Shown here piece after piece: positions 17,270 to 26,983 of a DNA stretch of 54,059 nucleotides (positions are counted from its first letter, which is position 1; each line of letters starts with the position of its first letter). A model generated the notes under the pieces. The model was not told the DNA's origin. It saw only the letters and a program-made list of their open reading frames with translations, and did not search any database. This DNA is from an uncultured Myxococcales bacterium. GTDB taxonomy: Bacteria > Myxococcota_A > Bradymonadia > UBA7976 > VGTA01. The stretch covers positions 1 to 54,059 of the forward strand of contig CAKZRU010000058.1 of the NCBI GenBank assembly GCA_937146725.1. The letters run 5' to 3'. The translations under genes and the position numbers were made by a program.

Positions 17270-19675
17270 ATGTACAATGTACCTTGGCCGGAACTAAATC
17301 GTTCACCAGCCGCTCAGGTGGTGGCCAAACTTGCATCTGATTCTGGCCTATTTTTAACTCACTTTGAGCATCGGCATCACTTACCTTTACCCTCGATGTG
17401 GTTACCCGAAGATCGTCCAGACTTAGCCGGATCTCTCGAGTGGCGTGGTGGGGTTTTGAAGGAGCATAAGTTTTTACATTTTCGCTATGATCAGCCCTTA
17501 GGTAGTCTCCACCCAGGTCATAGAGCGAAATGGACAGCACATGAGCTTTGTCATGGCTTAGTAGGCTTTGCTTGGCGTCCAGATATGTCGCCACTTGCTC
17601 ATTGCTTAACCGCTCGATTAGCCGAAGTATTACCGGTAGCCTTGTGGTATTTCTTTGATGAGGTACAGCTAAGACGTTGCCCATTACACTACTTGCAGGG
17701 CGCCTTATTTCAAGATCATTGTGTTTATTGTGAGCGCTTAGCTGAGCAGGGGCCACGCTTACCTGAACCTGAAGATGAGCGAATGATTAAAGAGGGCATT
17801 AAGTTTGTTAAAGATGAGCTTGCCATGGTCGCAAAAAGCAAGCGCTTTGGGCGTCCAATGCCGCATCGCTATGCCACGCTTGATTTAAATAGCGACTCTA
17901 TGGCGTATGTCGCTCAAAATCTAAAGCGAATGGAAGATCCTTGTTTTAGGATGTTTGTTGAACTATTTCATGGGCATCATAGCGGAATGTGGGCAGATTT
18001 GGATGAGCTTGAAGGCCGAGTTTGGGGCCTAACTGAAGCTTTAAGTGGTGGTTTGCCAGCAAACCCTTTACCGGCTGGAAAAGACTTTTGGATCGCCCAA
18101 GATTTGGGCTGGCGTTTATTATCAGTGTCTGCTCAATGTGAAGACCAAGAAGCGATTCAACGCTTAGAAAGCCTTGCAGAAGGTTTAGCGAACTCTCCAA
18201 GCGACTTGGAACCGGTGTTTAAAGGCTATCATGAGTTATATGATACTTTTTTCTTACCTGATCCTGAAGAAATGTTCGCCTTAGGCTATCCCTTAATTGA
18301 TCCAATCACTGAAACGGTTTGGGGCTCGGATTTAGCCCAACTTTATCGTGGAGTAGATAGCGCCTGCCCATCGTTGAGTAAGGCGCTCGGAGCCGAAGGT
18401 CTAAGTGAACAGATTTCAGCCTTTGCGGTATGGGATTTAGAGCGTCCACAGCGTGTTGGTATTGGAAAGCGCTTCGCTCAATTCTTAGCCGAAACCGCTC
18501 GGGGGCCCTTATCTGATTTAGCAAGTTATGAAGCGACATTACAGCATCCAGAGTCCCCGGACCCCTATGCTGCTGCCTTTGCTTGGCATTCAGCAGAAGG
18601 AACTTTGACTCGGCGGGCACAAGGGGTTGATGTACTTAACCTTCAGGTCGAAGTACCTACTTTAATCGAAGCGATTGAGACCGAAGATGAAGATATGGAA
18701 GTCCCCGAGCGAGAGCATTGGATGCTGGTTTGTAATCAAGCGGGTGGCATAAGACGTATCACTGAAATCAGTGAACGTTCAGCAAATGCTTTAACACTTT
18801 TATCCAAAGGCCCTGTGGAACGTGATCTACTGAACTTAGATCAAGAAGAATGGGATATTTTAGTGGATGCAGGCGCACTGACTCCCTGTAATTGGCATAT
18901 CTACACACCCGAAGTTTTGCCAAAGGCAGTACCAAACTTTGATGAGGATAGCTTATTACCGGATGCTTTCGCCTTGACATCTTCTCGAGGCATGTGGAGT
19001 CAAGCGAGACCGGCTCATGAAGCACAGCAAGTTGGAGAAGGCCTTGAGGCACTTGAGCCCACTCCCATTTATGAAGTGGAAAGTGAGCGTGCCTTTTCAG
19101 CAGCACCAAATGCAATTCAATCTGAGCCGTTAGATATAGAGGAACAAGCAGCAAGATCACTGCAAGAATTGAGTTCAATGATCGAAGGAGTAAGGTCTGG
19201 TGTATCTGCTGATGCTACGCGCACTAGAGCTTTGCAACGAAGAAGATCTAGGCCACAGTGGGGTGAAGCCGCCTTTGCGCCCACACCACAAATTACCAGC
19301 GCTCAAGCTTTAGAAGCTATGGGATATAGTGACGAACGGCCACCTGAGAATAAGTTTGAAGAGCGATTAAGGCATGCATTAGCCAAGCAAAAACAAAGTG
19401 AACAAGCTGATCAACACCCAGATATGATGACCCCTTTGCTTACTGAGATGGAGCTTAATGAGGAAGAGTTATTTAGCTTTGATCTAGAGGATTCAATCGA
19501 AGAATTGCTCCAAGAGGAAGAGGCTTTTATGAAAGAGCTTGGAGAAGTCTATGCAGATCAACATGAGATGACCGATCACTCTATGCCGGAGTTAAAGGAC
19601 GCTGAGCCAGAAGATCCTAGTGGAAAAGATGTAGGTTTTGGAGAGCGTTGGGGCGATTGGGATGAGCAGAAATAA
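17270..19675 (+). CDS. Unrecognised HExxH-motif protein, first gene of an RND efflux operon
   Basis: Either GTG 17219 or ATG 17270 could start the gene; the ATG has GGGATAGG upstream and gives 801 residues. No signal peptide or membrane segment is seen, so it is probably cytoplasmic. The N-terminal part carries KWTAHELCHGLVGFAW, an HExxH motif (residues 91-95 from the ATG) typical of zinc peptidases, then CPLH and HCVYC, possibly a second metal site. Around residues 495-550 a segment (GGIRRITEISERSANALTLL, then GPVERDLL and DILVDAGALTP) has the look of a small helical or winged-helix domain. The C-terminus is highly acidic and Glu-rich, probably disordered. It overlaps the TolC-like gene by 14 bp. 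I do not recognise the family; a metallopeptidase acting with the transporter is a possibility. Confidence 0.5.
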   Translation: MYNVPWPELNRSPAAQVVAKLASDSGLFLTHFEHRHHLPLPSMWLPEDRPDLAGSLEWRGGVLKEHKFLHFRYDQPLGSLHPGHRAKWTAHELCHGLVGFAWRPDMSPLAHCLTARLAEVLPVALWYFFDEVQLRRCPLHYLQGALFQDHCVYCERLAEQGPRLPEPEDERMIKEGIKFVKDELAMVAKSKRFGRPMPHRYATLDLNSDSMAYVAQNLKRMEDPCFRMFVELFHGHHSGMWADLDELEGRVWGLTEALSGGLPANPLPAGKDFWIAQDLGWRLLSVSAQCEDQEAIQRLESLAEGLANSPSDLEPVFKGYHELYDTFFLPDPEEMFALGYPLIDPITETVWGSDLAQLYRGVDSACPSLSKALGAEGLSEQISAFAVWDLERPQRVGIGKRFAQFLAETARGPLSDLASYEATLQHPESPDPYAAAFAWHSAEGTLTRRAQGVDVLNLQVEVPTLIEAIETEDEDMEVPEREHWMLVCNQAGGIRRITEISERSANALTLLSKGPVERDLLNLDQEEWDILVDAGALTPCNWHIYTPEVLPKAVPNFDEDSLLPDAFALTSSRGMWSQARPAHEAQQVGEGLEALEPTPIYEVESERAFSAAPNAIQSEPLDIEEQAARSLQELSSMIEGVRSGVSADATRTRALQRRRSRPQWGEAAFAPTPQITSAQALEAMGYSDERPPENKFEERLRHALAKQKQSEQADQHPDMMTPLLTEMELNEEELFSFDLEDSIEELLQEEEAFMKELGEVYADQHEMTDHSMPELKDAEPEDPSGKDVGFGERWGDWDEQK

Positions 19676-21272
19676 AGCCAAGATGATCACAAGCCCACAA
19701 CAGCGTTTTAAGCCAAGTCCCTGGGCTACACGGTATGTAGTTCAATATAAAACTTACAGTTGGCCTTGCTTACTCATCTGCTTAATCATGGTCGGTGTTG
19801 GCCTTATCACACCAGCTGTTGCCGAGCCACTTCGCTTAGAAATGGTTGTTAGGCAGGGGCTTAAACGACAGAGCTCAATCAAGGCCAAGAAGTTTGAATT
19901 GCAAGGGGCTCAAGCCGGAGTTAGGGCTGCTCAAAACTTATTTGCACTGCAATTAAATGGCACTCTTGATTTATCTGATGATTTAGTCACGATTCCAAAT
20001 CCTTTAGAAATGGGCCGGCGTACCGGTATTGAAACCCAACGATATGGAGCTGAATTAGGACTATCTCAAGCGTTAAAATGGGGAACAGTGCTTGGTTTTG
20101 GTATACGACAGAATCAAATCCAAACCACTAATCCCTTTCGTAACTGTGTGCCGGGTATTATTAGTGAGCAATGCTATGAATCCACTTTAAGCTTGCGCTT
20201 GAATCAAGCGCTTTTAAGAGGTCGTTCAGCGCAAGCCAATACCAGTGAACTTACGAGTGCCCGCCAAGAACTTCGCTTAAAGCAGCTGCAGATTCATTTG
20301 GAAAGCAAGCGGGAAATCCAAACGATTGCAAGCTTATACTTACAAGTCTCTTTAGCCGAAGCTCAGCTGACCCTTGAAAAAGAGCAGTTAGCGTTATTAG
20401 AAAAGCAAATTAAAGATGCAAAAGAGCGAGTAAAGTTGGGTGTGCTTGCCCCAAGTGAGATCTTTTCATTAACAGCAAACGAAGCCCAAAAAAAACAAAG
20501 TTTGGCTCGGGCTCGTGGCCAAGCCAATGAAGCCCGTCAACTTCTGTCACAAAAAGTAGCACAAGACATACAAGAGGTCGCTTATCCAACAGATTGGTTC
20601 AATCAAGCTCGCATCAGCGAGGCTCTAGCTTATCCAATCAAGCGTTCTTGGACAGAGTCTATAGAGTCCAAAGTCTTAAAACTAATGACCGCTCAATTAA
20701 AGTCACGCTTACTTCCCTTAGAGGATGCCCAAAGGGCAAAGCTAGATCTTGGTTTAGTTTGGAGTCAAAGTGGCTTAGGAGAAGCCTTATCTGATGCCTT
20801 AAAAGCCCTGCCCGATAACGAAAGTCGTTTTTATGGAATCTCCCTAAGTTATACACAAACTCTCTCTGGTCGTGCTGAAGCCCAAAGTGCTCAACTTAAG
20901 GCACAAATCCAAGCACAGCAGGCCTCGGAACTGAAGCTCCACGAAGACTTACAGCAAAGATGGAGTAAACTTAGACAGCAACTGAAACTTAAACAAGAAT
21001 TGCTTGAATTATCCAATGAGGCGGTCATTGCCATGCAAAAAAGTGCGCAAGCGAGTGAGGAACGCTTTAAAGCAGGGCGTAGCACGCTTTTTGAAGTTTT
21101 AGATCAACAAAACCGAACCTTTGCTACTCAAACTCAAGGCGTTGCAATTAAACATGAAATCGCGCAGACTCTCATAGAAATCTGGGCCTTGAATGATGAA
21201 CTTTTACAAAGGTTTGGTTTAGAGATTCAAGTGGGTAAGCCAGTGGGTAAGCAAGTAGGCCGCAATGAATGA
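19662..21272 (+). CDS. TolC-like outer membrane efflux protein
   Basis: The start is taken as ATG 19662, inside the end of the preceding gene; an upstream in-frame start at 19638 is also possible. A long N-terminal region precedes a hydrophobic signal segment ending in AVAEP. The mature protein has the outer membrane efflux protein architecture: two long coiled-coil repeats (for example LQIHLESKREIQTIASLYLQ, and 'KERVKLGVLAPSEIFSLTANEAQ' in the first half, 'ASEERFKAGRSTLFEVLDQQ' in the second half), the classical OEP helix signature. It would form the trimeric outer membrane channel for the RND pump encoded next (8-bp overlap). A 12-bp tandem duplication at the 3' end gives the tail VGKPVGKQVG. 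Confidence 0.85.
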   Translation: MSRNKAKMITSPQQRFKPSPWATRYVVQYKTYSWPCLLICLIMVGVGLITPAVAEPLRLEMVVRQGLKRQSSIKAKKFELQGAQAGVRAAQNLFALQLNGTLDLSDDLVTIPNPLEMGRRTGIETQRYGAELGLSQALKWGTVLGFGIRQNQIQTTNPFRNCVPGIISEQCYESTLSLRLNQALLRGRSAQANTSELTSARQELRLKQLQIHLESKREIQTIASLYLQVSLAEAQLTLEKEQLALLEKQIKDAKERVKLGVLAPSEIFSLTANEAQKKQSLARARGQANEARQLLSQKVAQDIQEVAYPTDWFNQARISEALAYPIKRSWTESIESKVLKLMTAQLKSRLLPLEDAQRAKLDLGLVWSQSGLGEALSDALKALPDNESRFYGISLSYTQTLSGRAEAQSAQLKAQIQAQQASELKLHEDLQQRWSKLRQQLKLKQELLELSNEAVIAMQKSAQASEERFKAGRSTLFEVLDQQNRTFATQTQGVAIKHEIAQTLIEIWALNDELLQRFGLEIQVGKPVGKQVGRNE

Positions 21273-24200
21273 CTCACGGGGCTCATTAGGGTTGTTTGCG
21301 TTTTTTTTACGTCGACCCATTGGGGTGATGATGAGCCTAGCTCTTATTGGTTTATTAGGCGTCATTGCTTATATTAGGATGCCCTTACAGTTGCTACCGG
21401 ACGGGCTTAGTCCACCCTTTATGTGGGTGGCCATTCCAACTTTAGCGGCAAGTCCCGAAGAAAATGAATTATTGGTCGCCAAGCCGGTTGAGGATGCCCT
21501 ATCAACCTTGGCTGAAATCGACGAGCTAAAAACCTTTATTCGCACCAATAATGTTGGGTTTGCGGTTAACTTACATGCAAAGAGTGACCCAAACTTAAGT
21601 TATTTAAGAATTCGTTCTCGCTTAAGACGTCAATTACCCCAGCTACCCAATGGTTCACAATTTGCCTTTATTTGGCGTCATGACCCCAATGATGATCCCT
21701 TATATGTATTTTCAGTCACTTATCCAAAGCAAGTTGATCATCCGGCACAAGTGATCAAAACCAGAGTCATGCGTGCTCTTGAAAGATTACCAGGAGTAAG
21801 TCGAGTTGAGCTCAAAGGTGTGGAAGAAAAAGCTGTCCGTATTAAAATCAAAGCCGACCGCTTAAAAGAAGCACGAATCACAGCAAGTGAGCTTTTAACC
21901 ATTTTAAGAAATGACCATTTTACGCTCACTGCAGGGCAAATCAAAGAAGGTGAAAGAAACCTTTGGCTCAATGCATCTTCTCGCTTTAAAAATATTGAGG
22001 ACCTAAGAGCCAGGCCGATTACGGCAAATCTTTCTTTGGGTGAGCTTGCTGACGTGAGTTTAAGCACTGGTGCAGATAACGAGATTCATAGAGTCAACGG
22101 GCAAGAAGCAGCTTCGGTGATTGTTTATAAAGTGGCGAGTGAGAACACCATTGAAGTGTCACAAAATATCCAAGCCGAACTCGAGCGTTTGTTTAAGACA
22201 GATCGTCAACTTGAGGGATATCAAAAAATCGAGTTTTTTAGTCAAGGAGAGTTCATTCAAAGTTCACTCAAGCAGATTCAAGACTCAGCCTTATATGGTG
22301 GTTTGATTGCCTTACTCAGCCTTTGGTTATTTCTTAGGTCATTTGGCTTAACTTTAATGATTACGACTTCGATTCCTCTCTGTTTAATGGCTACCATTAC
22401 GCTTTTGTATATGAATGGACAAAGCTTAAATGTTTTATCGATGATGGGGATTATTTTATCAGTAGGCATGGTCATTGATAATGCCATTGTTGTCCTTGAG
22501 CAAGTCATGCGTTATCGACGTCAAGGCCACAGTCCTTATCAATCAGCTTGGAAAGGGACCAAAGCGGTAGGTCTAGCGATTTCTTTGGCTACAGCAACGA
22601 CCTTGGTGGTGTTTTTACCGATTATGATGGTGACCGATCAGCCTATGGTGGGCTTTTTCATCACTAGAATTGGTGAACCGGTATGCTATGCGTTAGGAGC
22701 AAGCTTATTAGTGGCCTTAGTCCACTTACCCACCGCGAGTCAATGGCTTAACTTAAGCCCTAAATCTCAAGATCAAACAGGCAAGCAAACTCCAAACGAG
22801 CCTAATTCTACTCGAGCTTATCATGCTATACTGAAGTGGGTATTAAATCACCGTTTAGTCGTGAGCCTATTAACGCTTATATGCTTTTTGAGTGTTGGTT
22901 TTCCGGCGAGTCAACTCAAGCGAGTAGACAAAGGCGGCGGTGCTTTTAAAACCTTAACGGTACATATTAGAGGCCCACTAAACGGGCCTCAAAAGCAGTT
23001 AAAAAGCTTAGCCCAACAAGTGGAAGCAAAGGTTCTGCAAAATCTTGCCACACTCGATATTAAAACCGTGGTCACTAATCGCGGTTGGTCGCCTGAGCAC
23101 CTTAAATTAGATCTGTATTTAACCTCACCTAGTGAACGTTTACTGAGCAAAAACGAACGAGAGAAAAAGCTGAAAAGCTTATTGCCTGAACGGCCTGGAT
23201 ATAAGATTTTCTTACGGCGAGGTATGGGACAGCAAAGCGATGGCGTAAACATCTCTGTTTTTGGGCCCTACCTACACTCCACTCAAGCCCAAGCTGAAAA
23301 ACTATTAAAATATATCAAAGGTTTACCTAATATTAAAAATGCAGAACTTGATTTACCTGAAGGTGGCTTAGAGCTGCAACTGGCAGTTAATCAAGCCTAT
23401 GCAAGCATACAAGCCATGAATCCTTTGGGTATCTCAGCTGCACTGAATGCTGAACTCCAAGAACGCCCCATTGGAGAGTTGGTCACCCAAGAGGGAGAGC
23501 ATAAGATTTACATCAGCCCTGACAGTGAAAATATCAGTCTTGAATCTGTAGCCCAAAGTATTACTAAACCAAATCCACTTTCCCAGCTCAAAAGCTTTGA
23601 TCAGCCTCTTGATGGTATTGTTGATCGAACATTACAATTTGGTTCAGGAAAGATTCGACGGCGTAAAAGACGTGTACAAGTGAATATCTTGGTCAGCGGT
23701 AAAGATGATGGTGAAATCATGTCGGTTTTGGAAGAAGCTCTACCTAAATATAATTTACCGATTGGGTTTGGCATTGATTATGGTGAACGCTTTAAGGACC
23801 GTGCTTCTAATGAAAAGGGTGGACTGATTGCCGTATTGGTTGGGATCTTGCTTGTGTTTTGCTTAATGGGCGTATTGTTTGAAAGTATATTAACTCCTTT
23901 AGCCATTTTGGGCACCATTCCTTTGGCTTTTGTGGGGGCAATTTGGATGTTATGGCTTTGCGGGACATCTTTTGAGATTATGGCAATGATTGGTGGGGTG
24001 ATTTTAGTCGGAGTTGTGGTGAATAATGGGATTGTTTTGATTGATCAGGTGCAGGTTCTTAGAAGGTCGGGTATGGAAAGAAATGAAGCGATCTTAGAAG
24101 CGGCCTCTACCCGATTACGTCCCATATTAATGACCGCGATCACAACGATTGGCGGTTTGATTCCTATGGCTTTTAGTGGGGGAGAAAGTGTGGGCATAGA

Positions 24201-24360
24201 TTATCAACCTCTTGGACAAGTCGTAGTTGGTGGCCTACTCACAAGTACCTTATTGACCCTAGTGGTGATTCCCTTGTTATATACCTTGATTGATGACTTA
24301 ACTCATACCATTGATGAAGGTAAACGTTGGCTTAATTACTTGATCACGCCTTTTAGATAA
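21265..24360 (+). CDS. RND family (AcrB/SwrC-like) efflux transporter
   Basis: At 1031 residues this is normal length for the family. The N-terminus FFLRRPIGVMMSLALIGLLG is the first transmembrane helix, followed by a first periplasmic loop, helices 2-6 (about 340-490), helix 7 near 540, a second loop and helices 8-12 (about 855-1015). TM4 contains GMVIDNAIVVLEQV (D405, N406) and TM10 contains VVVNNGIVLID (N920). In AcrB these positions are D407, D408 and K940, so two of the three proton-relay residues differ, as in the SwrC-like subclass. It is energised by the proton motive force. The substrate is unknown. No periplasmic adaptor gene is adjacent, which is unusual. Confidence 0.9.
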   Translation: MNDSRGSLGLFAFFLRRPIGVMMSLALIGLLGVIAYIRMPLQLLPDGLSPPFMWVAIPTLAASPEENELLVAKPVEDALSTLAEIDELKTFIRTNNVGFAVNLHAKSDPNLSYLRIRSRLRRQLPQLPNGSQFAFIWRHDPNDDPLYVFSVTYPKQVDHPAQVIKTRVMRALERLPGVSRVELKGVEEKAVRIKIKADRLKEARITASELLTILRNDHFTLTAGQIKEGERNLWLNASSRFKNIEDLRARPITANLSLGELADVSLSTGADNEIHRVNGQEAASVIVYKVASENTIEVSQNIQAELERLFKTDRQLEGYQKIEFFSQGEFIQSSLKQIQDSALYGGLIALLSLWLFLRSFGLTLMITTSIPLCLMATITLLYMNGQSLNVLSMMGIILSVGMVIDNAIVVLEQVMRYRRQGHSPYQSAWKGTKAVGLAISLATATTLVVFLPIMMVTDQPMVGFFITRIGEPVCYALGASLLVALVHLPTASQWLNLSPKSQDQTGKQTPNEPNSTRAYHAILKWVLNHRLVVSLLTLICFLSVGFPASQLKRVDKGGGAFKTLTVHIRGPLNGPQKQLKSLAQQVEAKVLQNLATLDIKTVVTNRGWSPEHLKLDLYLTSPSERLLSKNEREKKLKSLLPERPGYKIFLRRGMGQQSDGVNISVFGPYLHSTQAQAEKLLKYIKGLPNIKNAELDLPEGGLELQLAVNQAYASIQAMNPLGISAALNAELQERPIGELVTQEGEHKIYISPDSENISLESVAQSITKPNPLSQLKSFDQPLDGIVDRTLQFGSGKIRRRKRRVQVNILVSGKDDGEIMSVLEEALPKYNLPIGFGIDYGERFKDRASNEKGGLIAVLVGILLVFCLMGVLFESILTPLAILGTIPLAFVGAIWMLWLCGTSFEIMAMIGGVILVGVVVNNGIVLIDQVQVLRRSGMERNEAILEAASTRLRPILMTAITTIGGLIPMAFSGGESVGIDYQPLGQVVVGGLLTSTLLTLVVIPLLYTLIDDLTHTIDEGKRWLNYLITPFR

Positions 24361-24382
24361 CGATCAAAGCTTAAAGTCCTCA

Positions 24383-24454
24383 TAAAAGACTAAGTAAAAG
24401 ACTAAGTAAAAAACTTAGTAAAAGGCTCAATAAAAAGCTTAGTAAAAGGTTAAG
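24383..24454. repeat. Six degenerate 12-bp tandem repeats after the RND gene
   Basis: TAAAAGACTAAG occurs twice exactly, then as TAAAAAACTTAG, TAAAAGGCTCAA, TAAAAAGCTTAG and TAAAAGGTTAAG, keeping an exact 12-bp period over 72 bp. It begins 22 bp after the RND stop codon. No protein is encoded. Confidence 0.9.
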
Positions 24455-24608
24455 AGGCTTGATTCTTGACTCAAGTCTATTGCAACTTTGACGATATAGA
24501 GAAAGCTGATCTCATCACTTGAGTTTTCTAGTGAATAATGCAAGCCTTGTACATCATCAACCCTTTGCCCTTTGAGGACTGTGTGTTTAGCACAGCAGAA
24601 GCTGAATA

Positions 24609-26111
24609 GTGGAAATCAAGATTACCCCAACTTCATCATTATTAGTTTGCCCTCGCTGTAATCGAGAACAAGAGGGGATTCGCTGTGTGCATGATCAGAG
24701 TTATTTGGTCACTCCAGAGGCTCGTTTAAGTGCTAAAGGGGATGCCTTACTAGGCCACGAAATTGGTGGACGTTATGCGGTCATTGAAAGATTAGGCATG
24801 GGCGGGATGGGGGCAGTATATAAGGCTGTTGACTATCGTCGTGATTTAGTCGTAGCCATAAAGGTGCTGAGAGAAGCATATGCACAGCATCCCGCCATTC
24901 GAGAACGCTTTATCAGGGAAGCTGAAGCGGGCGCTTCTCTCAATCACCCCAATGTGGTGCCCTTGATCGATTTCGGAATTGAAGATAGTGGGCGCTTGTG
25001 GCTCGCCATGGAGTTTGCCGAAGGCTGGACCTTGCGTGATGAAATTAATCATAATGGTGCCTTTTCGGTCAAAGAAGCGATTGAGCTGATGAAGCAGGTC
25101 TTACGAGGGCTAGCGGTTGCTCATGATGCGGGACTTATTCACCGTGACCTTAAGCATGATAATATTATGTATCACGGCCGACGTGAAAACTTTATCTCCC
25201 GAATTGTCGACTTTGGTGTGGTCAAAAGTGAAGCTGCAGATTTGGCAAGAACTCAAGGGTCTGTCATCAGCGAGTGGAAGGCTAAGCAAAAAAATAAAGT
25301 CTTGGGTAAGGACGCTCAAGGTGCCTTTGATTTAAGTGAAGCACTCAAAGAGGCTGAGGGTAAAGATAGTGAAAGCAGTGGTGATCGTCAGCAAAGCAAT
25401 GAAGAAGAACCTCAAGACTTAAGTCAAAAAGCTTTAACTGCTGTTGGGATGATGGTGGGATCTCCAAGCTATATGGCCCCTGAGCAAATTAGAGGGTTAA
25501 AGGTAGGCCCACCGGCCGACTTATATGCTTTAGCTGTGGTCACATACGAGATTTTAGCAGCTCGGCGCTTATTTACTGTAAATGACTATGAAACCCTTCT
25601 CAAAGAAGATGCTCGGCGTGATGCACCCCGCTTGGTATTTAGCGCACGTGGAGAACTGATTCCTGAACCGTTTGCCGATATCATTCACAATGCGCTTGCT
25701 CACGATCCCACCGATCGTTATCCTGATGCTCACACAATGCTGCTCGCTTTAGATCAAATGAAGCTTAATGCCACTCAGATTCCATTGAATTTATTCTGCG
25801 AGCTCCCCCAGTTTATAACTCAGTCTAGTAGTGCGCCTTCAGATAAGCAAGAAGCAGAGCTTGATGTCACCTTACCCCCGCAGGAATCGGCAACAGAAGA
25901 GTCCGTCAAAGAAGTGAGTCACCAAAAGGCGAGTCTTGAGTTTGAAAACAATATTGACTCCTTAATTCAGCCATCGATGAATGGGGATGCTGCCAATCAT
26001 TATGTGGTAGCTCAATCTGTGAGTTTTACTCAATCCAAAAGTTTTGTCATGCTTTTACCACCAATCATCGTGATGATTGTGGTTTGGAGTTTGGCTAAGT
26101 TTGTTTTATAA
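24609..26111 (+). CDS. Membrane-anchored Ser/Thr protein kinase with zinc-ribbon and long activation-loop insert
   Basis: The start is GTG 24609; 500 residues. Residues about 13-30 hold CPRCNREQEGIRC, a small zinc-ribbon-like element. The kinase domain (about 55-385) has the Gly-rich loop RLGMGGMGAVYKA, the VAIK lysine, the catalytic loop HRDLKHDN, DFG and GSPSYMAPEQIRG. All key residues are present, so it should be active. Between DFG and APE there are 86 residues instead of about 25; the insert is Lys-rich then strongly acidic (KDSESSGDRQQSNEEEPQDL). The C-terminus ends in a hydrophobic helix (SFVMLLPPIIVMIVVWSLAK) with almost nothing after it, so the kinase is tail-anchored and faces the cytoplasm. 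A PilZ-receiver gene follows 116 bp downstream. Confidence 0.9.
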   Translation: MEIKITPTSSLLVCPRCNREQEGIRCVHDQSYLVTPEARLSAKGDALLGHEIGGRYAVIERLGMGGMGAVYKAVDYRRDLVVAIKVLREAYAQHPAIRERFIREAEAGASLNHPNVVPLIDFGIEDSGRLWLAMEFAEGWTLRDEINHNGAFSVKEAIELMKQVLRGLAVAHDAGLIHRDLKHDNIMYHGRRENFISRIVDFGVVKSEAADLARTQGSVISEWKAKQKNKVLGKDAQGAFDLSEALKEAEGKDSESSGDRQQSNEEEPQDLSQKALTAVGMMVGSPSYMAPEQIRGLKVGPPADLYALAVVTYEILAARRLFTVNDYETLLKEDARRDAPRLVFSARGELIPEPFADIIHNALAHDPTDRYPDAHTMLLALDQMKLNATQIPLNLFCELPQFITQSSSAPSDKQEAELDVTLPPQESATEESVKEVSHQKASLEFENNIDSLIQPSMNGDAANHYVVAQSVSFTQSKSFVMLLPPIIVMIVVWSLAKFVL

Positions 26112-26227
26112 AAACTGAAGTTTAGTTTTGTGATTTGCGCTTATTCATCTAATGCTTTATCCATAAACTAAGTGAATCCTATTTAACCGAGCTAATCCTC
26201 AAGCCTTAAGTGATGAAAGAGAGTTAG

Positions 26228-26983
26228 ATGAGAGAGCATCGTAAATTTGACCGAGCGACCGCCGTCATCAAAGTGAACTATAGCACCCATGGCGATTTAA
26301 AAATGGACTACGCACAAAATATTTCTCGAGGTGGGCTGTTTTTGGCTACCGAGAATCATTTTGAACTTGGGCAGGACATTGAATTACACCTAAATACCTC
26401 TGGTCTAAAAAATGCGATTGCCGTACCCGGTATCGTTCGTTGGATTGGTGAGCGGGGCACACCGGCTGTTAAAGGTATTGGTGTTCAATTTAAGCTTGAA
26501 GACCCCGTGGTTAAAGAGCGTATTGATCGCATGGTGAATGTGGTTGATGAGCCCGTACAGAATTATCTTGCTGAAACCATGGAAGCCCAAAGTATTCAAG
26601 TGTTTATCTTAGATCCTAATGACTTTGCGTCCAAGATGTATGCTGATGGGATTTACAAAATGGCTCGCCGAGGTGAGGGGGACTTGAGCGGTCCGGTTGA
26701 AGTGAGCCGTTTTAATACACCGCAAGACTTAAAAAATACGCTTGATGATCGACCCTGTAATGCCTTGATTATTGAACTTAAATCCACTGAGTTTGATGGC
26801 GTTGCGGTCATTAAGGAATTAAGAGAACGCTTTGGTGAAAGCCTTCCGATTTTTGCGATTTCTCGTCCCTTTCCTCGGGATCGCTATGAAGCCTTGGAGG
26901 CAGGTGCGACTGCGTTTTTAAACAAGCCCCTACAAATGCGTACTCTCTTTAATACCTTACTGATCTGTCTACAAGAAGACTGA
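26228..26983 (+). CDS. PilZ domain protein fused to a pseudo-receiver domain
   Basis: This is a 251-residue protein. The PilZ domain (1-105) keeps both c-di-GMP motifs: R5-K-F-D-R9 (RxxxR) and N31-I-S-R-G-G36 ([D/N]xSxxG), so it should bind c-di-GMP; the pattern is that of the myxobacterial PilZ subfamily. The C-terminal part (122-250) has the receiver fold: IQVFILDPND, then ALIIELKSTEFDG, PIFAISRP and the conserved lysine in FLNKPL (K233). The phosphoacceptor position is E183 instead of Asp, so it probably cannot be phosphorylated and may mimic the active state. It likely works in motility or surface behaviour with the kinase upstream. Confidence 0.85.
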   Translation: MREHRKFDRATAVIKVNYSTHGDLKMDYAQNISRGGLFLATENHFELGQDIELHLNTSGLKNAIAVPGIVRWIGERGTPAVKGIGVQFKLEDPVVKERIDRMVNVVDEPVQNYLAETMEAQSIQVFILDPNDFASKMYADGIYKMARRGEGDLSGPVEVSRFNTPQDLKNTLDDRPCNALIIELKSTEFDGVAVIKELRERFGESLPIFAISRPFPRDRYEALEAGATAFLNKPLQMRTLFNTLLICLQED

